From an uncultured Oscillibacter sp. (GTDB taxonomy: Bacteria > Bacillota > Clostridia > Oscillospirales > Oscillospiraceae), in assembly GCA_910578935.1 (NCBI GenBank), contig CAJTSM010000019.1, forward strand, positions 1 to 55,579: 55,579 bases of DNA. Reading direction: 5' to 3'. A program made the translations under genes and the position numbers. The notes under the pieces are model-generated. The model was not told where the DNA came from and did no database searches. It saw only the letters and a program-made list of their open reading frames with translations. Positions 1 to 7,561 of this stretch are shown piece after piece. The first letter of the stretch is position 1; the number at the start of each line of letters is the position of its first letter.

Positions 1-690
1 AAAAAGGCCAACAATATCCTGCGGGATATTCGGAAGAAAATCGCCGGCCTGACGGATTGGATAAAGGCCATAAAAGAAGAATTGAGCCAACCCCAGGCCC
101 CGACCCTTGCCGCCCTGCTGACCGACTACTATGAGGGCCGGAACGCCGGAGCATGGAGCCGCAACGCCAGGATTGGGAACCTCAAAGATTTTGCCGCAGC
201 CGTCAATTTTCTGACCGAAAGAGGCATTGCCACTCTGGAGGATTTGGAGGCCCATATCGCCGCCCAGGGTGAGCGAGCGGAGGCCATCAACACGTCCATG
301 AAAGCGAAGCATGAACGTCTGAATGAGTTGAAGGAACTACTTCGCCTCGTTGACCTTTACCGGGATACCAAGCCCATCTATGACGAGTGGAAAGGTATCA
401 AGTGGAAGGGCAAGAAGGAAAATTTTGAGAGGGAGCATGAGGTTGAGTTGAGGACGTTCCACATGGCCCGCCGGAAGCTGGACAAGCACCGTTCCCCTGC
501 TGGTAAAATCCCCGCTCATGCGTGGGAACAGGAACAGGCGAGGCTTCACCAGGAGTACACAGCCGAGTATGAGCAGTACAAGCCCATCCAGGACGATTTG
601 CGGAGGCTCCAACAGGTGAAGCGGAACGCCGATGCTGCCATACGCCAGCAGGAGCAGACCCGGCAGAAACGGCGGGAGGTGGAACGGTGA
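1..690 (+). CDS. MobA/MobL-type relaxase, C-terminal part (5' end outside window)
   Basis: The frame is open from base 1, so the gene starts upstream of the window; a TTG at 82 lies inside the gene and is not the start. The visible part is a highly charged, helical protein of about 229 residues, rich in Lys, Arg, Glu and Gln, ending in a Gln/Arg-rich tail. This matches the C-terminal region that follows the nicking domain in MobA/MobL relaxases of gut Firmicutes conjugative and mobilizable elements. Such relaxases nick oriT and pilot the DNA strand through a type IV secretion channel. The catalytic Tyr and His motifs are not in the window, so the family call rests on this tail and on its neighbours: a cysteine-rich VLP gene overlaps by 4 bp, followed by TnpW and a coupling-protein fragment. 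Confidence 0.72.
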   Translation, partial: KKANNILRDIRKKIAGLTDWIKAIKEELSQPQAPTLAALLTDYYEGRNAGAWSRNARIGNLKDFAAAVNFLTERGIATLEDLEAHIAAQGERAEAINTSMKAKHERLNELKELLRLVDLYRDTKPIYDEWKGIKWKGKKENFEREHEVELRTFHMARRKLDKHRSPAGKIPAHAWEQEQARLHQEYTAEYEQYKPIQDDLRRLQQVKRNADAAIRQQEQTRQKRREVER

Positions 691-1106
691 AGGACATACC
701 CCGGCTGACCTACCAGCAGTACCGGGCCGTCCGGCGGCTGGTACATGACTGCTGCAATTATGACGGCGGCAACTGCCTTGCTCTTGATAACGGCTGGGAG
801 CCTTGTGTCTGCGTCCAGAGTATCACCTATTCCTTGGTCTGCAAATGGTTCCGCGCCGCCGTCCTGCCAACAGACAAGGGGCTGTGTGCCGCCTTGCTCC
901 ACCGAGGACGGGCGCGGCCCTGCGCCGAGTGCGGGGCGATGTTCGTGCCGCGCTCCAATCGAGGCAAATACTGTGACGAGTGCGCTGCCATTGTGCGCCG
1001 GGAGAAAAAAGCCGCCAGCGAACGGGAACGCCGCAGGCGTGGACATTTAGAGGCTGAAAAGCCTTGCAATCAGGGGGCTTGCGGACAGTCCTCAAGGGGG
1101 GGCTGA
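687..1106 (+). CDS. Cysteine-rich VLP domain protein of conjugative elements
   Basis: Starts with GTG at 687, overlapping the relaxase stop as GTGA, so the two are probably translationally coupled. The 139-residue product has an N-terminal Cys cluster (DCCNYDGGNC, then a CVC) and a second CAEC...CDEC zinc-ribbon-like cluster near residues 77-97, followed by a basic Arg/Lys-rich segment. This is the pattern of the small cysteine-rich VLP proteins that sit beside relaxase genes in Firmicutes integrative elements. The exact role is unknown; binding zinc and nucleic acid during mobilization is a plausible inference. The C-terminal 30 residues are low in structure and may vary between elements. 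Confidence 0.75.
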   Translation: MKDIPRLTYQQYRAVRRLVHDCCNYDGGNCLALDNGWEPCVCVQSITYSLVCKWFRAAVLPTDKGLCAALLHRGRARPCAECGAMFVPRSNRGKYCDECAAIVRREKKAASERERRRRGHLEAEKPCNQGACGQSSRGG

Positions 1107-1191
1107 TACATTCCCTTCCCCCGCCCCAACGTGGGCGACAAAATGGCGCTCACGTTGAATTATCTTTTGATGAATGATGAAAGGAGAGCCT

Positions 1192-1464
1192 ATGACCAAC
1201 GACCCCAGCATGACGATCACCAGCACCGCCCCCGCCCCGGAAGGGAGCGACCGCACCAGCAGAGAGAGCAAGACCATTCCCCTGCCCATGATGGAGGACG
1301 GCAACGCCCCACCCGTCCCGGACACGCCGCCGCCCGATATGGTAAAGACTGTTGGCGGTACGACGTTTGATATTTACTTCCATTTCAGCCAAACCAGCCG
1401 GGAAACCTTCACCGACAAGGTGCTGCGCCTTATTCAATCCGACACTGTAACCTCAGAAAAATAA
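1192..1464 (+). CDS. Transposon-encoded protein TnpW family
   Basis: The ATG at 1192 is chosen over in-frame ATGs at 1174 and 1177 because AAAGGAGA sits just ahead of it. The product is 90 residues with a disordered Ser/Thr/Pro-rich N-terminal half. The C-terminal half carries the TnpW-type signature TTFDIYFHFSQTSRETFTDK followed by VLRLI. TnpW proteins are small cargo-like proteins of Tn4451/Tn1549-type and related elements; their function is not established. Its position downstream of the relaxase and VLP genes supports a shared mobile-element origin. Confidence 0.75.
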   Translation: MTNDPSMTITSTAPAPEGSDRTSRESKTIPLPMMEDGNAPPVPDTPPPDMVKTVGGTTFDIYFHFSQTSRETFTDKVLRLIQSDTVTSEK

Positions 1465-1492
1465 TTGACTTTTTCTCTATCCTTATTGACAA

Positions 1493-1930
1493 GACCCGAA
1501 AGGCACTCTGATAATTGAAACGGGAAAGATGTTGCAGCGCAATGGCTACCGCATCAAGGTCCTGAATACCATCAACTTCAAAAAGTCCATGAAATACAAC
1601 CCTTTTGCGTATATCCACGATGAAAAGGACATTTTGAAACTGGTCACGACTTTGATCGCCAACACCAAAGGGGACGGCAAAGGCGGGGACCCCTTCTGGG
1701 AGAAGGCCGAAACGCTGCTGTATACGGCGCTGATTGGCTACATCCACTACGAGGCCCCGGAGGAAGAACAAAACTTCTCCACGCTGGTGGAATTTATTAG
1801 CTCCATGGAAGTCCGTGAGGACGACGAAGAGTTTAAGAACAGCGTTGACCTGATGTTTGACGAACTGGAAGAGAAATCCCCGGACCACTTTGCTGTGCGC
1901 CAGTACAAGAAATTCAAGTTAAGCGCTGGT
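1493..1930 (+). pseudogene. Fragment of VirD4/TraG-type coupling protein (both ends lost)
   Basis: The open frame begins with the DPKG motif of VirD4-like type IV coupling ATPases (codons from 1493) and continues through about 145 residues typical of the Firmicutes conjugal VirD4 family (NPFAYI, FWEKAETLLYTALIGYI, FAVRQYKK). The Walker A region expected upstream is absent: a stop codon lies immediately before the homologous stretch. Similarity ends abruptly after the SAG triplet near 1930, where the bases become the reversed end of a GNAT gene. A full-length member is around 600 residues, so this is an internal piece left by two rearrangements. An ATG at 1529 could start translation, but a functional product is unlikely. 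Confidence 0.78.
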
Positions 1931-2165
1931 CCAGATAGCCGGAGGCGTCTATATCCCCAAAGCCCGTAATTTTTCCGCTTTTTACCGCCACAAACGCGAT
2001 GTGCTCCGAGAGCGTCCGGTCCCACGCTTCCAGGTCCGGGGCGCCGTCCGCCCACGCGTCCAGCTGCTCCACCGTGTAGTCCCCGGCATTTACCGTATGC
2101 ACCGTATTATAAAACAATTCCGTCAGCTCCCGGAGATCGGGGGAACGGTAGGGCCGGAGAGTCAT
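1929..2165 (-). pseudogene. GNAT acetyltransferase, truncated after about 79 residues
   Basis: The ATG (2163-2165) overlaps the thrC stop codon as ATGA, a normal operon coupling. The product begins MTLRPYRSPDLRELTELFYN and reads into GKITGFGDIDASGYLD, the central beta strands of GNAT N-acetyltransferases of about 150 residues. Right after YLD, where RLYV-like residues and the acetyl-CoA-binding Q/RxxGxG/A motif should follow, the frame runs into reversed coupling-protein sequence and stops at 1914-1916. The acetyl-CoA loop is therefore missing and the protein should be inactive. The substrate of the intact enzyme cannot be told. Confidence 0.75.
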
Positions 2166-3409
2166 GCGCCCTCCACCCGGACGCCCTTTTCCGCGAATGC
2201 CGCCAGCAGCCGGTCCAGATCACCGGGGATAGTGATGGGCTCTCCGCAGGCGGCAATGGCGTTGGCCACGTCCTTCAGACCATTGCCTGTCACTACGGAA
2301 ACCACTGTGTCGTTCTTTCCGATTTTTCCGGCCTCACAGAGCTTTTTCACCCCCGCCGTACCGGTGACTCCGGCGGGTTCGCCAAAAATTCCGCAGGTCC
2401 GCCCCAGGAGCTGCTGAGCGGCCATGATCTCCTCATCGGTGACATTTACCGTCAACCCATTGGATTCCCGGACTGCCATAAGGGCTTTGTCCGCATTCCG
2501 GGGCACGCCCACGGCGATGGAGTCCGCCAGAGTGTTTTCCTCCATAGGTTTCCAGGGCGTATTTGTCTCAAGGCTGCGGTTCAACGGACAACAACCGGCC
2601 GCCTGAGCGGAGATCAGCCGGGGCAGACGGTCGATAAACCCAATGGCGTACAGGTCCTTAAGGCCCTTCCACAGCCCCGCGATGGTGCAGCCGTCCCCCA
2701 CGGAGATGGCGATATAATCCGGGACCTGCCAATCCAGCTGCTCCATTATCTCCAGGGCCACGGTTTTCTTGCCCTCGGAAAGATAGGGGTTAATGGCGGC
2801 GTTGCGGTTGTACCATCCCCATTTGCTGATGGCCGCCTTGCTCAGTTCAAAGGTTTCCTCATAGCTGCCTTGGACGGAGATCACCGTGGCCCCGAAGGTC
2901 ATCAGCTGAGCCACCTTCCCTTTGGGGGCCCGGGAGGGGACGAAAATGTACGTAGAAAGCCCTGCCGCCGCGGCGTTTCCCGCCAGGGAAGAGGCGGCGT
3001 TTCCGGTGGAGGAGCAGGCAATTACTTTGGCCCCGGCCTCCTGGGCTTTGGCCACCGCCATGGCGCTGGCCCGGTCCTTCAAAGAGGCGGTGGGGTTCTG
3101 GCCGTCGTCCTTTACAAAGAGGCGGCCCAGCCCCAGCTGTTCCGCCAGCCGGGGCTCTTCGTAAAGGGGGGACCAGCCCACCCGGAGGGGCGCGGGGGCG
3201 GTGTCCTCCTCAATAGGCAGCAGTTCCCGATAGCGCCACATGGACCGCTCCGCCCGGTTTGCCAGGACCTCCTTTGTCAGATGGGCTTTGATGTACTCGT
3301 AGTCGTAAACAATGTCCAGAATGCCGCCGCACTCGCAGGTTGTCAGGTCCGGCACGGCCTCGTAAGTCTTCCCGCATTTGACACACTTGCCGTATTTCAC
3401 GTTTCGCAT
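2162..3409 (-). CDS. thrC: Threonine synthase
   Basis: A 415-residue PLP enzyme of fold type II that converts O-phospho-homoserine to threonine and phosphate in the cytoplasm. An N-terminal zinc-ribbon-like segment with Cys9, Cys12, Cys25 and Cys27 precedes the catalytic domain, as in the longer threonine synthases. The PLP lysine is Lys111 in NPTASLKDR; STGNAASS follows, and a glycine-rich phosphate loop GDGCTIAG lies near residue 240. Length is normal and the gene appears intact. It is transcribed from a near-consensus promoter at 3441-3469, and its stop codon overlaps the start of the broken GNAT gene. Some fold-II relatives are threonine dehydratases, but the zinc-ribbon N-terminus and SLKDR context favour threonine synthase. 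Confidence 0.93.
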   Translation of the reverse strand: MRNVKYGKCVKCGKTYEAVPDLTTCECGGILDIVYDYEYIKAHLTKEVLANRAERSMWRYRELLPIEEDTAPAPLRVGWSPLYEEPRLAEQLGLGRLFVKDDGQNPTASLKDRASAMAVAKAQEAGAKVIACSSTGNAASSLAGNAAAAGLSTYIFVPSRAPKGKVAQLMTFGATVISVQGSYEETFELSKAAISKWGWYNRNAAINPYLSEGKKTVALEIMEQLDWQVPDYIAISVGDGCTIAGLWKGLKDLYAIGFIDRLPRLISAQAAGCCPLNRSLETNTPWKPMEENTLADSIAVGVPRNADKALMAVRESNGLTVNVTDEEIMAAQQLLGRTCGIFGEPAGVTGTAGVKKLCEAGKIGKNDTVVSVVTGNGLKDVANAIAACGEPITIPGDLDRLLAAFAEKGVRVEGA

Positions 3410-3428
3410 GGTCCCGCTCCTCTCTCAT

Positions 3429-3469
3429 TATGATGGTCCCATCATAGCAAATAGGTCGGCCTTTGTCAA
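3429..3469 (-). promoter_or_regulatory. thrC promoter with palindrome over the -10/start region
   Basis: On the minus strand TTGACA (3464-3469) is separated by 17 bp from TATGAT (3441-3446). A perfect inverted repeat, TATGATGG-TC-CCATCATA on the plus strand (3429-3446), covers the -10 element and the expected transcription start. It is well placed for a repressor or could fold in the very 5' end of the mRNA. Confidence 0.72.
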
Positions 3470-3503
3470 AGGGGGAAAACGCCGGCGGTCTTACAAGACC
3501 GGG

Positions 3504-3532
3504 TTGACTTCGTGTGGGGCCGATGTTATAAT
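3504..3532 (+). promoter_or_regulatory. Sigma-A promoter for the DUF3795 gene
   Basis: TTGACT (3504-3509), a 17-bp spacer and TATAAT (3527-3532) form a near-perfect housekeeping promoter on the plus strand. The first start codon downstream is about 190 nt away, implying a long leader. Confidence 0.75.
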
Positions 3533-3569
3533 TTAGAGCAATTCACAAAAATACTGAGAAAAATTCAGC

Positions 3570-3700
3570 GGTTCAGGGACCGCATAACTGCGCCGTCGTC
3601 CTTGATGGGCGATAGCCCGCCTGCGTCCTCCGCCTTGCTCTGCGGCCCCTGTCCTTGCCTCCTTTTTTCTCTTTATTTCTAGGAACAGCCCCTAGAGTGA
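3570..3700. other. GC-rich leader or intergenic element with short hairpins
   Basis: Between the promoter at 3504 and the gene at 3730 lies a GC-rich, non-coding stretch with several short inverted repeats: CGCA-TAAC-TGCG near 3582, GGGCGATAGCCC near 3607, and CTAGG-N7-CCTAG near 3680. Reading frames across it are not coding-like. It could be a dispersed intergenic repeat or a structured 5' leader. No known riboswitch class was recognised. Confidence 0.35.
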
Positions 3701-3729
3701 AAATTCGGAATTTTAGGAGGTACATGACC

Positions 3730-4062
3730 ATGAGAGACATGATTGGGTACTGCGGACTGGACTGTGAAAAATGCGACGCGTACCTCGCGGCCCTCCATGA
3801 CGACCAGGCGCTGCGGAAGAAAACTGCGAAATTATGGGCCGAGCTGAATAACGCCCCCATTCTGCCCGAACATATCAACTGCCAGGGCTGCCGTGTTGAG
3901 GGGATGAAAACGGTATTTTGCGACCAGATGTGTGAGATTCGCCGGTGCGCTCTGAAAAAGGGCGTGACGACCTGCGGCGATTGCCTGGACTTGGGAGAAT
4001 GCCAGGCCGTTGGAACCGTTATCTCCAATAACCCCGAAGCTCTTGAAAATTTGAAAGGATAG
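3730..4062 (+). CDS. DUF3795 domain protein (Cys-rich)
   Basis: ATG at 3730 is preferred because AGGAGG (3715-3720) lies 9 nt upstream; an ATG at 3724 would be only 3 nt from it. The 110-residue product is dominated by paired cysteines (YCGLDCEKCDAY, NCQGCR, FCDQMCEIRRC, TCGDCLDLGEC), the arrangement of DUF3795 proteins, which probably bind zinc or another metal. No catalytic role is established for the family. It has its own promoter and long leader and is followed closely by a small membrane-protein gene. Confidence 0.82.
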   Translation: MRDMIGYCGLDCEKCDAYLAALHDDQALRKKTAKLWAELNNAPILPEHINCQGCRVEGMKTVFCDQMCEIRRCALKKGVTTCGDCLDLGECQAVGTVISNNPEALENLKG

Positions 4063-4081
4063 ACGACTGGGGGATAAGCAA

Positions 4082-4273
4082 ATGAAAAAAGGGATGGCCG
4101 CAATGGCGGGAATGTTTCTCGCCATTGTGATTTTGGGCGGGCTATGGGAAATTTTGCTCAAGCCAATCATCGGCGGCGGTGTAGAACAGAGTTTTCTCTA
4201 CCCCATCTATGGAGGACTCATCCTCTTAGCGGGACTAATCGTTGGCAGGGGCGGTCCTCTGCGAAGAGATTAA
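4082..4273 (+). CDS. Small two-helix membrane protein, probably frameshifted
   Basis: The 63-residue frame encodes two hydrophobic helices (about residues 6-25 and 38-55) and ends in RGGPLRRD. Just past the second helix another frame reads VLCEEIKKLREEIRTLSEKL and on to a Lys/Asp-rich end at 4332-4334, a convincing amphipathic coiled-coil tail. Removing one G from the GGGG run at 4248-4251 would join them into one protein of about 83 residues. It therefore looks like a real gene with a one-base insertion, a phase-variable G tract, or a sequence error. The family was not recognised. Confidence 0.5.
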   Translation: MKKGMAAMAGMFLAIVILGGLWEILLKPIIGGGVEQSFLYPIYGGLILLAGLIVGRGGPLRRD

Positions 4274-4350
4274 AAAGCTCCGTGAGGAAATCAGAACGCT
4301 CAGTGAAAAATTGGGAAAAAAGAAGGACGAATAAAGCGGTACAAATCGGA

Positions 4351-4378
4351 AAGGGGGAGGCTGAAAAGCCTCCCCCTT
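4351..4378. terminator. Bidirectional terminator between the small membrane gene and leuB
   Basis: Eleven-base perfect stem AAGGGGGAGGC / GCCTCCCCCTT with loop TGAAAA. It sits 13 bp past the leuB stop (minus strand) and also ends the plus-strand genes; neither side has a long T run. Confidence 0.7.
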
Positions 4379-4391
4379 CGAGTGTTCTTGT

Positions 4392-5462
4392 TCAAATCCG
4401 GGACCGGATCTCCGCTCCCATGGCCTTGCAGCCCAGGAGCTTTCCGCCCTCGTTCAGGATGTCCCCGCAGCGGAAGCCCGCTTTCAGAGTCTGATCTACG
4501 GCGGCCTCCACGGCGCCGGCCTCCGCGGCCATGTCGAAGCTGTAGCGCAGCATCATGGCCGCCGCCAGGATGGTGCCGATGGGATTGGCCTTGTCCTGCC
4601 CGGCGATGTCCGGGGCGGAACCGTGAATAGGCTCGTATAGGCCCCGGGTCCCCTCGCCCATGCTGGAGGAAGGGATCATGCCGATGGAGCCGGTGATCTG
4701 GCTGGCCTCATCGGAGAGGATGTCCCCAAAGAGATTCTCCGTCACAATCACGTCGAACTGGCTGGGGTCCCGGACGATCTGCATGGCGGCGTTGTCCACG
4801 TACATATGGAGGAGCTCCACGTCCGGGTACTCCTTGGCCACTTCCTCCACGGTCTTCCGCCACAGGCGGGAGGTGTCTAAAACGTTGGCCTTGTCGATGG
4901 AGGTCACCCGTCCCCGGCGCTTCCGGGCCATGCCGAAGGCCACCCGGGCCACCCGGCGGACCTCATGCTCGCTGTAGGAGCAGACGTCCACCGCCTTGAG
5001 CTCGCCGTCCACCTGGGAGGTGGTGTGCTCGCCGAAGTACATGCCGCCGATGAGCTCCCGGACCACCACGAAGTCAATGCCCTTCGCCGCGATGTCCGCC
5101 CGGAGGGGGCAGGCGGCGGAGAGGTCGGAGAACATCCGGGCGGGCCGGATATTTGTATACAAACCCATGGCGGAGCGGAGTTTTAGAAGGCCTCTCTCCG
5201 GACGGTTGGCGGAGGGCTGCCCGTCCCATTTGGGGCCGCCCACCGCCCCCAGCAGCACGCTGTCGGAGCTCAGGCAGGTTTCCAGGCTGGAATCCGGCAG
5301 AGGCACGCCGAATGCGTCGATGGCGCAGCCGCCCATGGGAGCTTCTTTGTAGGTGAAGGTATGGCCGAACTTTTCCGCCACGGTGTCCAGTACGCCGATG
5401 GCCTCTCCTACAATCTCGGGGCCGATGCCGTCGCCCCGGATGACGGCGATGGTCTTATTCAT
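4392..5462 (-). CDS. leuB: 3-isopropylmalate dehydrogenase
   Basis: Oxidatively decarboxylates 3-isopropylmalate to 2-oxoisocaproate with NAD, the third leucine step. The 356-residue protein has the beta-decarboxylating dehydrogenase features: GDGIGPE at 10-16, ELIGGMYFGE at 136-145, the NLFGDILSDE metal/substrate signature at 243-252, and the NAD-pocket HGSAPDIAG at 280-288. Length is standard. Its ATG overlaps the leuD stop by 4 bp, so it is translationally coupled and is the last gene of the T-box leucine operon, ending at the hairpin downstream. Confidence 0.96.
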   Translation of the reverse strand: MNKTIAVIRGDGIGPEIVGEAIGVLDTVAEKFGHTFTYKEAPMGGCAIDAFGVPLPDSSLETCLSSDSVLLGAVGGPKWDGQPSANRPERGLLKLRSAMGLYTNIRPARMFSDLSAACPLRADIAAKGIDFVVVRELIGGMYFGEHTTSQVDGELKAVDVCSYSEHEVRRVARVAFGMARKRRGRVTSIDKANVLDTSRLWRKTVEEVAKEYPDVELLHMYVDNAAMQIVRDPSQFDVIVTENLFGDILSDEASQITGSIGMIPSSSMGEGTRGLYEPIHGSAPDIAGQDKANPIGTILAAAMMLRYSFDMAAEAGAVEAAVDQTLKAGFRCGDILNEGGKLLGCKAMGAEIRSRI

Positions 5463-5962
5463 ACGCCCGCCTTTCCGGCCTTCAAAGAGGCCATGAGCCC
5501 GCCCTTTTCGATCATGTCTTTGATGAACGGCGGGAAGGGTTCCGCCTGATAGGTTTCATTCTTGGAGACATTGGTAATGACGCCGGTATCAAAGTCCACC
5601 GCCACCTGGTCACCGTCGGAAATGCCGGCGCTGGCGGCGGGGCATTCCAGGATGGCCAGACCGATGTTGATGGCGTTCCGGTAGAAGATCCGGGCGAAGG
5701 TGGCCGCAATGACACAGCTGACCCCGCTGGCCTTGATGGCAATGGGTGCGTGCTCCCGGGAAGAGCCGCAGCCGAAGTTAACCCCCGCCACCATAACGTC
5801 CCCGGGCTTTACTTTGTGGATAAAGTTCTTGTCGATGTCCTCCATGCAGTGGGCGGCCAGCTCCTTGTGGTCCGGGGTATTCAGATAGCGGGCGGGGATG
5901 ATGACGTCGGTGTCCACGTGATCCCCGTATTTAAGGACGGTTCCTTGTACGTTCATGTTCAA
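5459..5962 (-). CDS. leuD: 3-isopropylmalate dehydratase small subunit
   Basis: Partner of LeuC in isomerising 2- to 3-isopropylmalate. The 167-residue swivelling-domain protein carries FGCGSSREHAP at 63-73 and DTDVIIPARYL near 17-27, as in the shorter LeuD type that pairs with about 420-residue LeuC proteins. A GAGG-type ribosome site precedes the ATG. Unusually, about 240 bp separate it from leuC, filled mostly by a truncated methyltransferase frame. It overlaps leuB by 4 bp. Confidence 0.95.
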   Translation of the reverse strand: MNMNVQGTVLKYGDHVDTDVIIPARYLNTPDHKELAAHCMEDIDKNFIHKVKPGDVMVAGVNFGCGSSREHAPIAIKASGVSCVIAATFARIFYRNAINIGLAILECPAASAGISDGDQVAVDFDTGVITNVSKNETYQAEPFPPFIKDMIEKGGLMASLKAGKAGV

Positions 5963-6008
5963 ACCTCTTTCTCATGTTTCAAAAAATGACGGTGAAGAGG
6001 GGCCGTTT

Positions 6009-6200
6009 TCAACCGGTTACGCCGGCGCCTTCCGGGGTGTGGCCGCGTTTAGCAAGCTCCTTTGCCGGCGCGCCGTTGCCGCAGTCAAGATCCAGCACCG
6101 GCAGGCCCGCTCCCCCGATCAAGTCCGGCAGAGAGCTCCCGTATTGATGGACGAAGCGAAAGTCACTGGTGTACTTTGCCGCGTCCCATTGGATGTTCAT
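6009..6200 (-). pseudogene. Truncated class I SAM methyltransferase between leuC and leuD
   Basis: A 63-residue frame starts 6 nt after the leuC stop. Its sequence opens MNIQWDAAKYTSDFRFVHQY and reaches the SAM-binding motif I as VLDLDCGNG at about 35-43, followed by AKELAKRG and PEG. This is the N-terminus of the trans-aconitate-methyltransferase-like class I enzymes, usually around 250 residues. After PEG, where the acidic motif II (MDxS) is expected, the frame reads AGVTG and stops. The second Gly of motif I is replaced by Asp. The piece lacks most of the fold and should be inactive. It was probably a full gene in this operon that has been deleted. Confidence 0.62.
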
Positions 6201-6206
6201 GACCGG

Positions 6207-7466
6207 TCAAAGCGCTTCCGGGTGGGCGATATGTCCCTTGACGCCGGAAGCGGCGGCCACGGCGGGAGAGGCCAGATACACCTCGCTGTCCACGTGGCCC
6301 ATGCGGCCCACGAAGTTCCGGTTGGTAGTGGAGACGCAGCGCTCCCCGGCGGCCAGAATGCCCATGTAGCCTCCCAGGCAGGGCCCGCAGGTGGGGGTGG
6401 AGACGATGCAGCCCGCGTCCAGGAAAATGTCCGTGAGCCCCCGTTTCATGCACTGGCGGTAGACGTTCATCGTGGCGGGGATGACGATGCCCCGGACATC
6501 CCGGGCCAGATGGCGGCCCTTCAAAATGGCGGCGGCGGCCTCCAGATCGGGGAGCTGGCCGTTGGTGCAGGAGCCGATGACGATCTGGTCGATCCGGATG
6601 TCTCTCCCCTCCCGGGCGCTGTGGGCGTTCTCGGGGAGGTGGGGATAGGCCACCGTGCAGTCCACCTGGCTCAGGTCGATGTCGACGGTGCGCTCATACT
6701 CCGCGTCCGGATCCGCCTCATAGGCGGTCCAGGGGCGGTTCACCCGGCCCTCCACATAGGCTTTTGTAATGTCGTCCACAGGGAAGATGCCGTTTTTCGC
6801 CCCGGCCTCAATGGCCATGTTGGAGATGGTCAGCCGGTCGTAGATGCTGAGCTCGGCAACGCCCGGCCCGGCAAATTCCAAGGACTGATACCGGGCCCCG
6901 TCCACGCCGATCCTGCCGATGAGGGTCAGGATCACGTCCTTGCCGGAGACGAAGGGACGGAGCTTTCCGGTGAGGTTTACCTTGATGGCGGAGGGCACCT
7001 TGAACCAAGTCTGGCCCGCCGCCATGGCGGCGCCCATGTCCGTGGAGCCCACGCCGGTGGAAAAGGCCCCCAAGGCCCCATAGGTGCAGGTGTGGGAGTC
7101 CGCTCCGATGACGGCTTCCCCGGGAGCAACCAACCCCCTTTCCGGCAGCAGGGCGTGCTCGATGCCCATCTCTCCCACGTCGAAGTAATTGTCGATATCA
7201 AACCGCCGGGCGAAGGTGCGGCACTGCTTGCACTGGGCGGCGGCCTTGATGTCCTTGTTGGGGGCAAAGTGGTCCATCACCAGGGCAATTTTACTCTTGT
7301 CAAAGACTTGGTCGAAGCCTGCGGCTTCGAACTCGTTGACCGCCACGGGGGTGGTGATGTCGTTGCCCAGCACCAGGTCCAGCTTCGCCTGGATGAGCTG
7401 CCCCGCCCGGACGGATTCCAGCCCCGCGTGCTTTGCCAGGATTTTCTGCGTCATGGTCATTCCCAT
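6207..7466 (-). CDS. leuC: 3-isopropylmalate dehydratase large subunit
   Basis: Aconitase-family [4Fe-4S] subunit of isopropylmalate isomerase, 419 residues, the shorter LeuC/HacA type. Cluster ligands are visible as GSCTNG (Cys300) and TCGPCLGG (Cys360 and Cys363); ADSHTCTYGALG lies near 122-133. The ATG at 7466 is preceded by AAGGAG, though internal ATGs at 7460 and 7454 are possible. It follows leuA by 95 bp and is followed by the methyltransferase remnant rather than directly by leuD. Confidence 0.95.
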   Translation of the reverse strand: MGMTMTQKILAKHAGLESVRAGQLIQAKLDLVLGNDITTPVAVNEFEAAGFDQVFDKSKIALVMDHFAPNKDIKAAAQCKQCRTFARRFDIDNYFDVGEMGIEHALLPERGLVAPGEAVIGADSHTCTYGALGAFSTGVGSTDMGAAMAAGQTWFKVPSAIKVNLTGKLRPFVSGKDVILTLIGRIGVDGARYQSLEFAGPGVAELSIYDRLTISNMAIEAGAKNGIFPVDDITKAYVEGRVNRPWTAYEADPDAEYERTVDIDLSQVDCTVAYPHLPENAHSAREGRDIRIDQIVIGSCTNGQLPDLEAAAAILKGRHLARDVRGIVIPATMNVYRQCMKRGLTDIFLDAGCIVSTPTCGPCLGGYMGILAAGERCVSTTNRNFVGRMGHVDSEVYLASPAVAAASGVKGHIAHPEAL

Positions 7467-7561
7467 TTTTGTCTACGCTCCTTATCTACTCAAAAATATC
7501 CGTCTGAGAGCTCCGCTTTTTTCCGCCGGATGTTTGCCGCAAAGCGGCTTAAAGAGTCTGC

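Noticed and set aside
4380..4400. A TTCAAATCC stretch recalling a tRNA T-arm
   Set aside because: No acceptor or anticodon stems around it; it is the leuB 3' end and its terminator.
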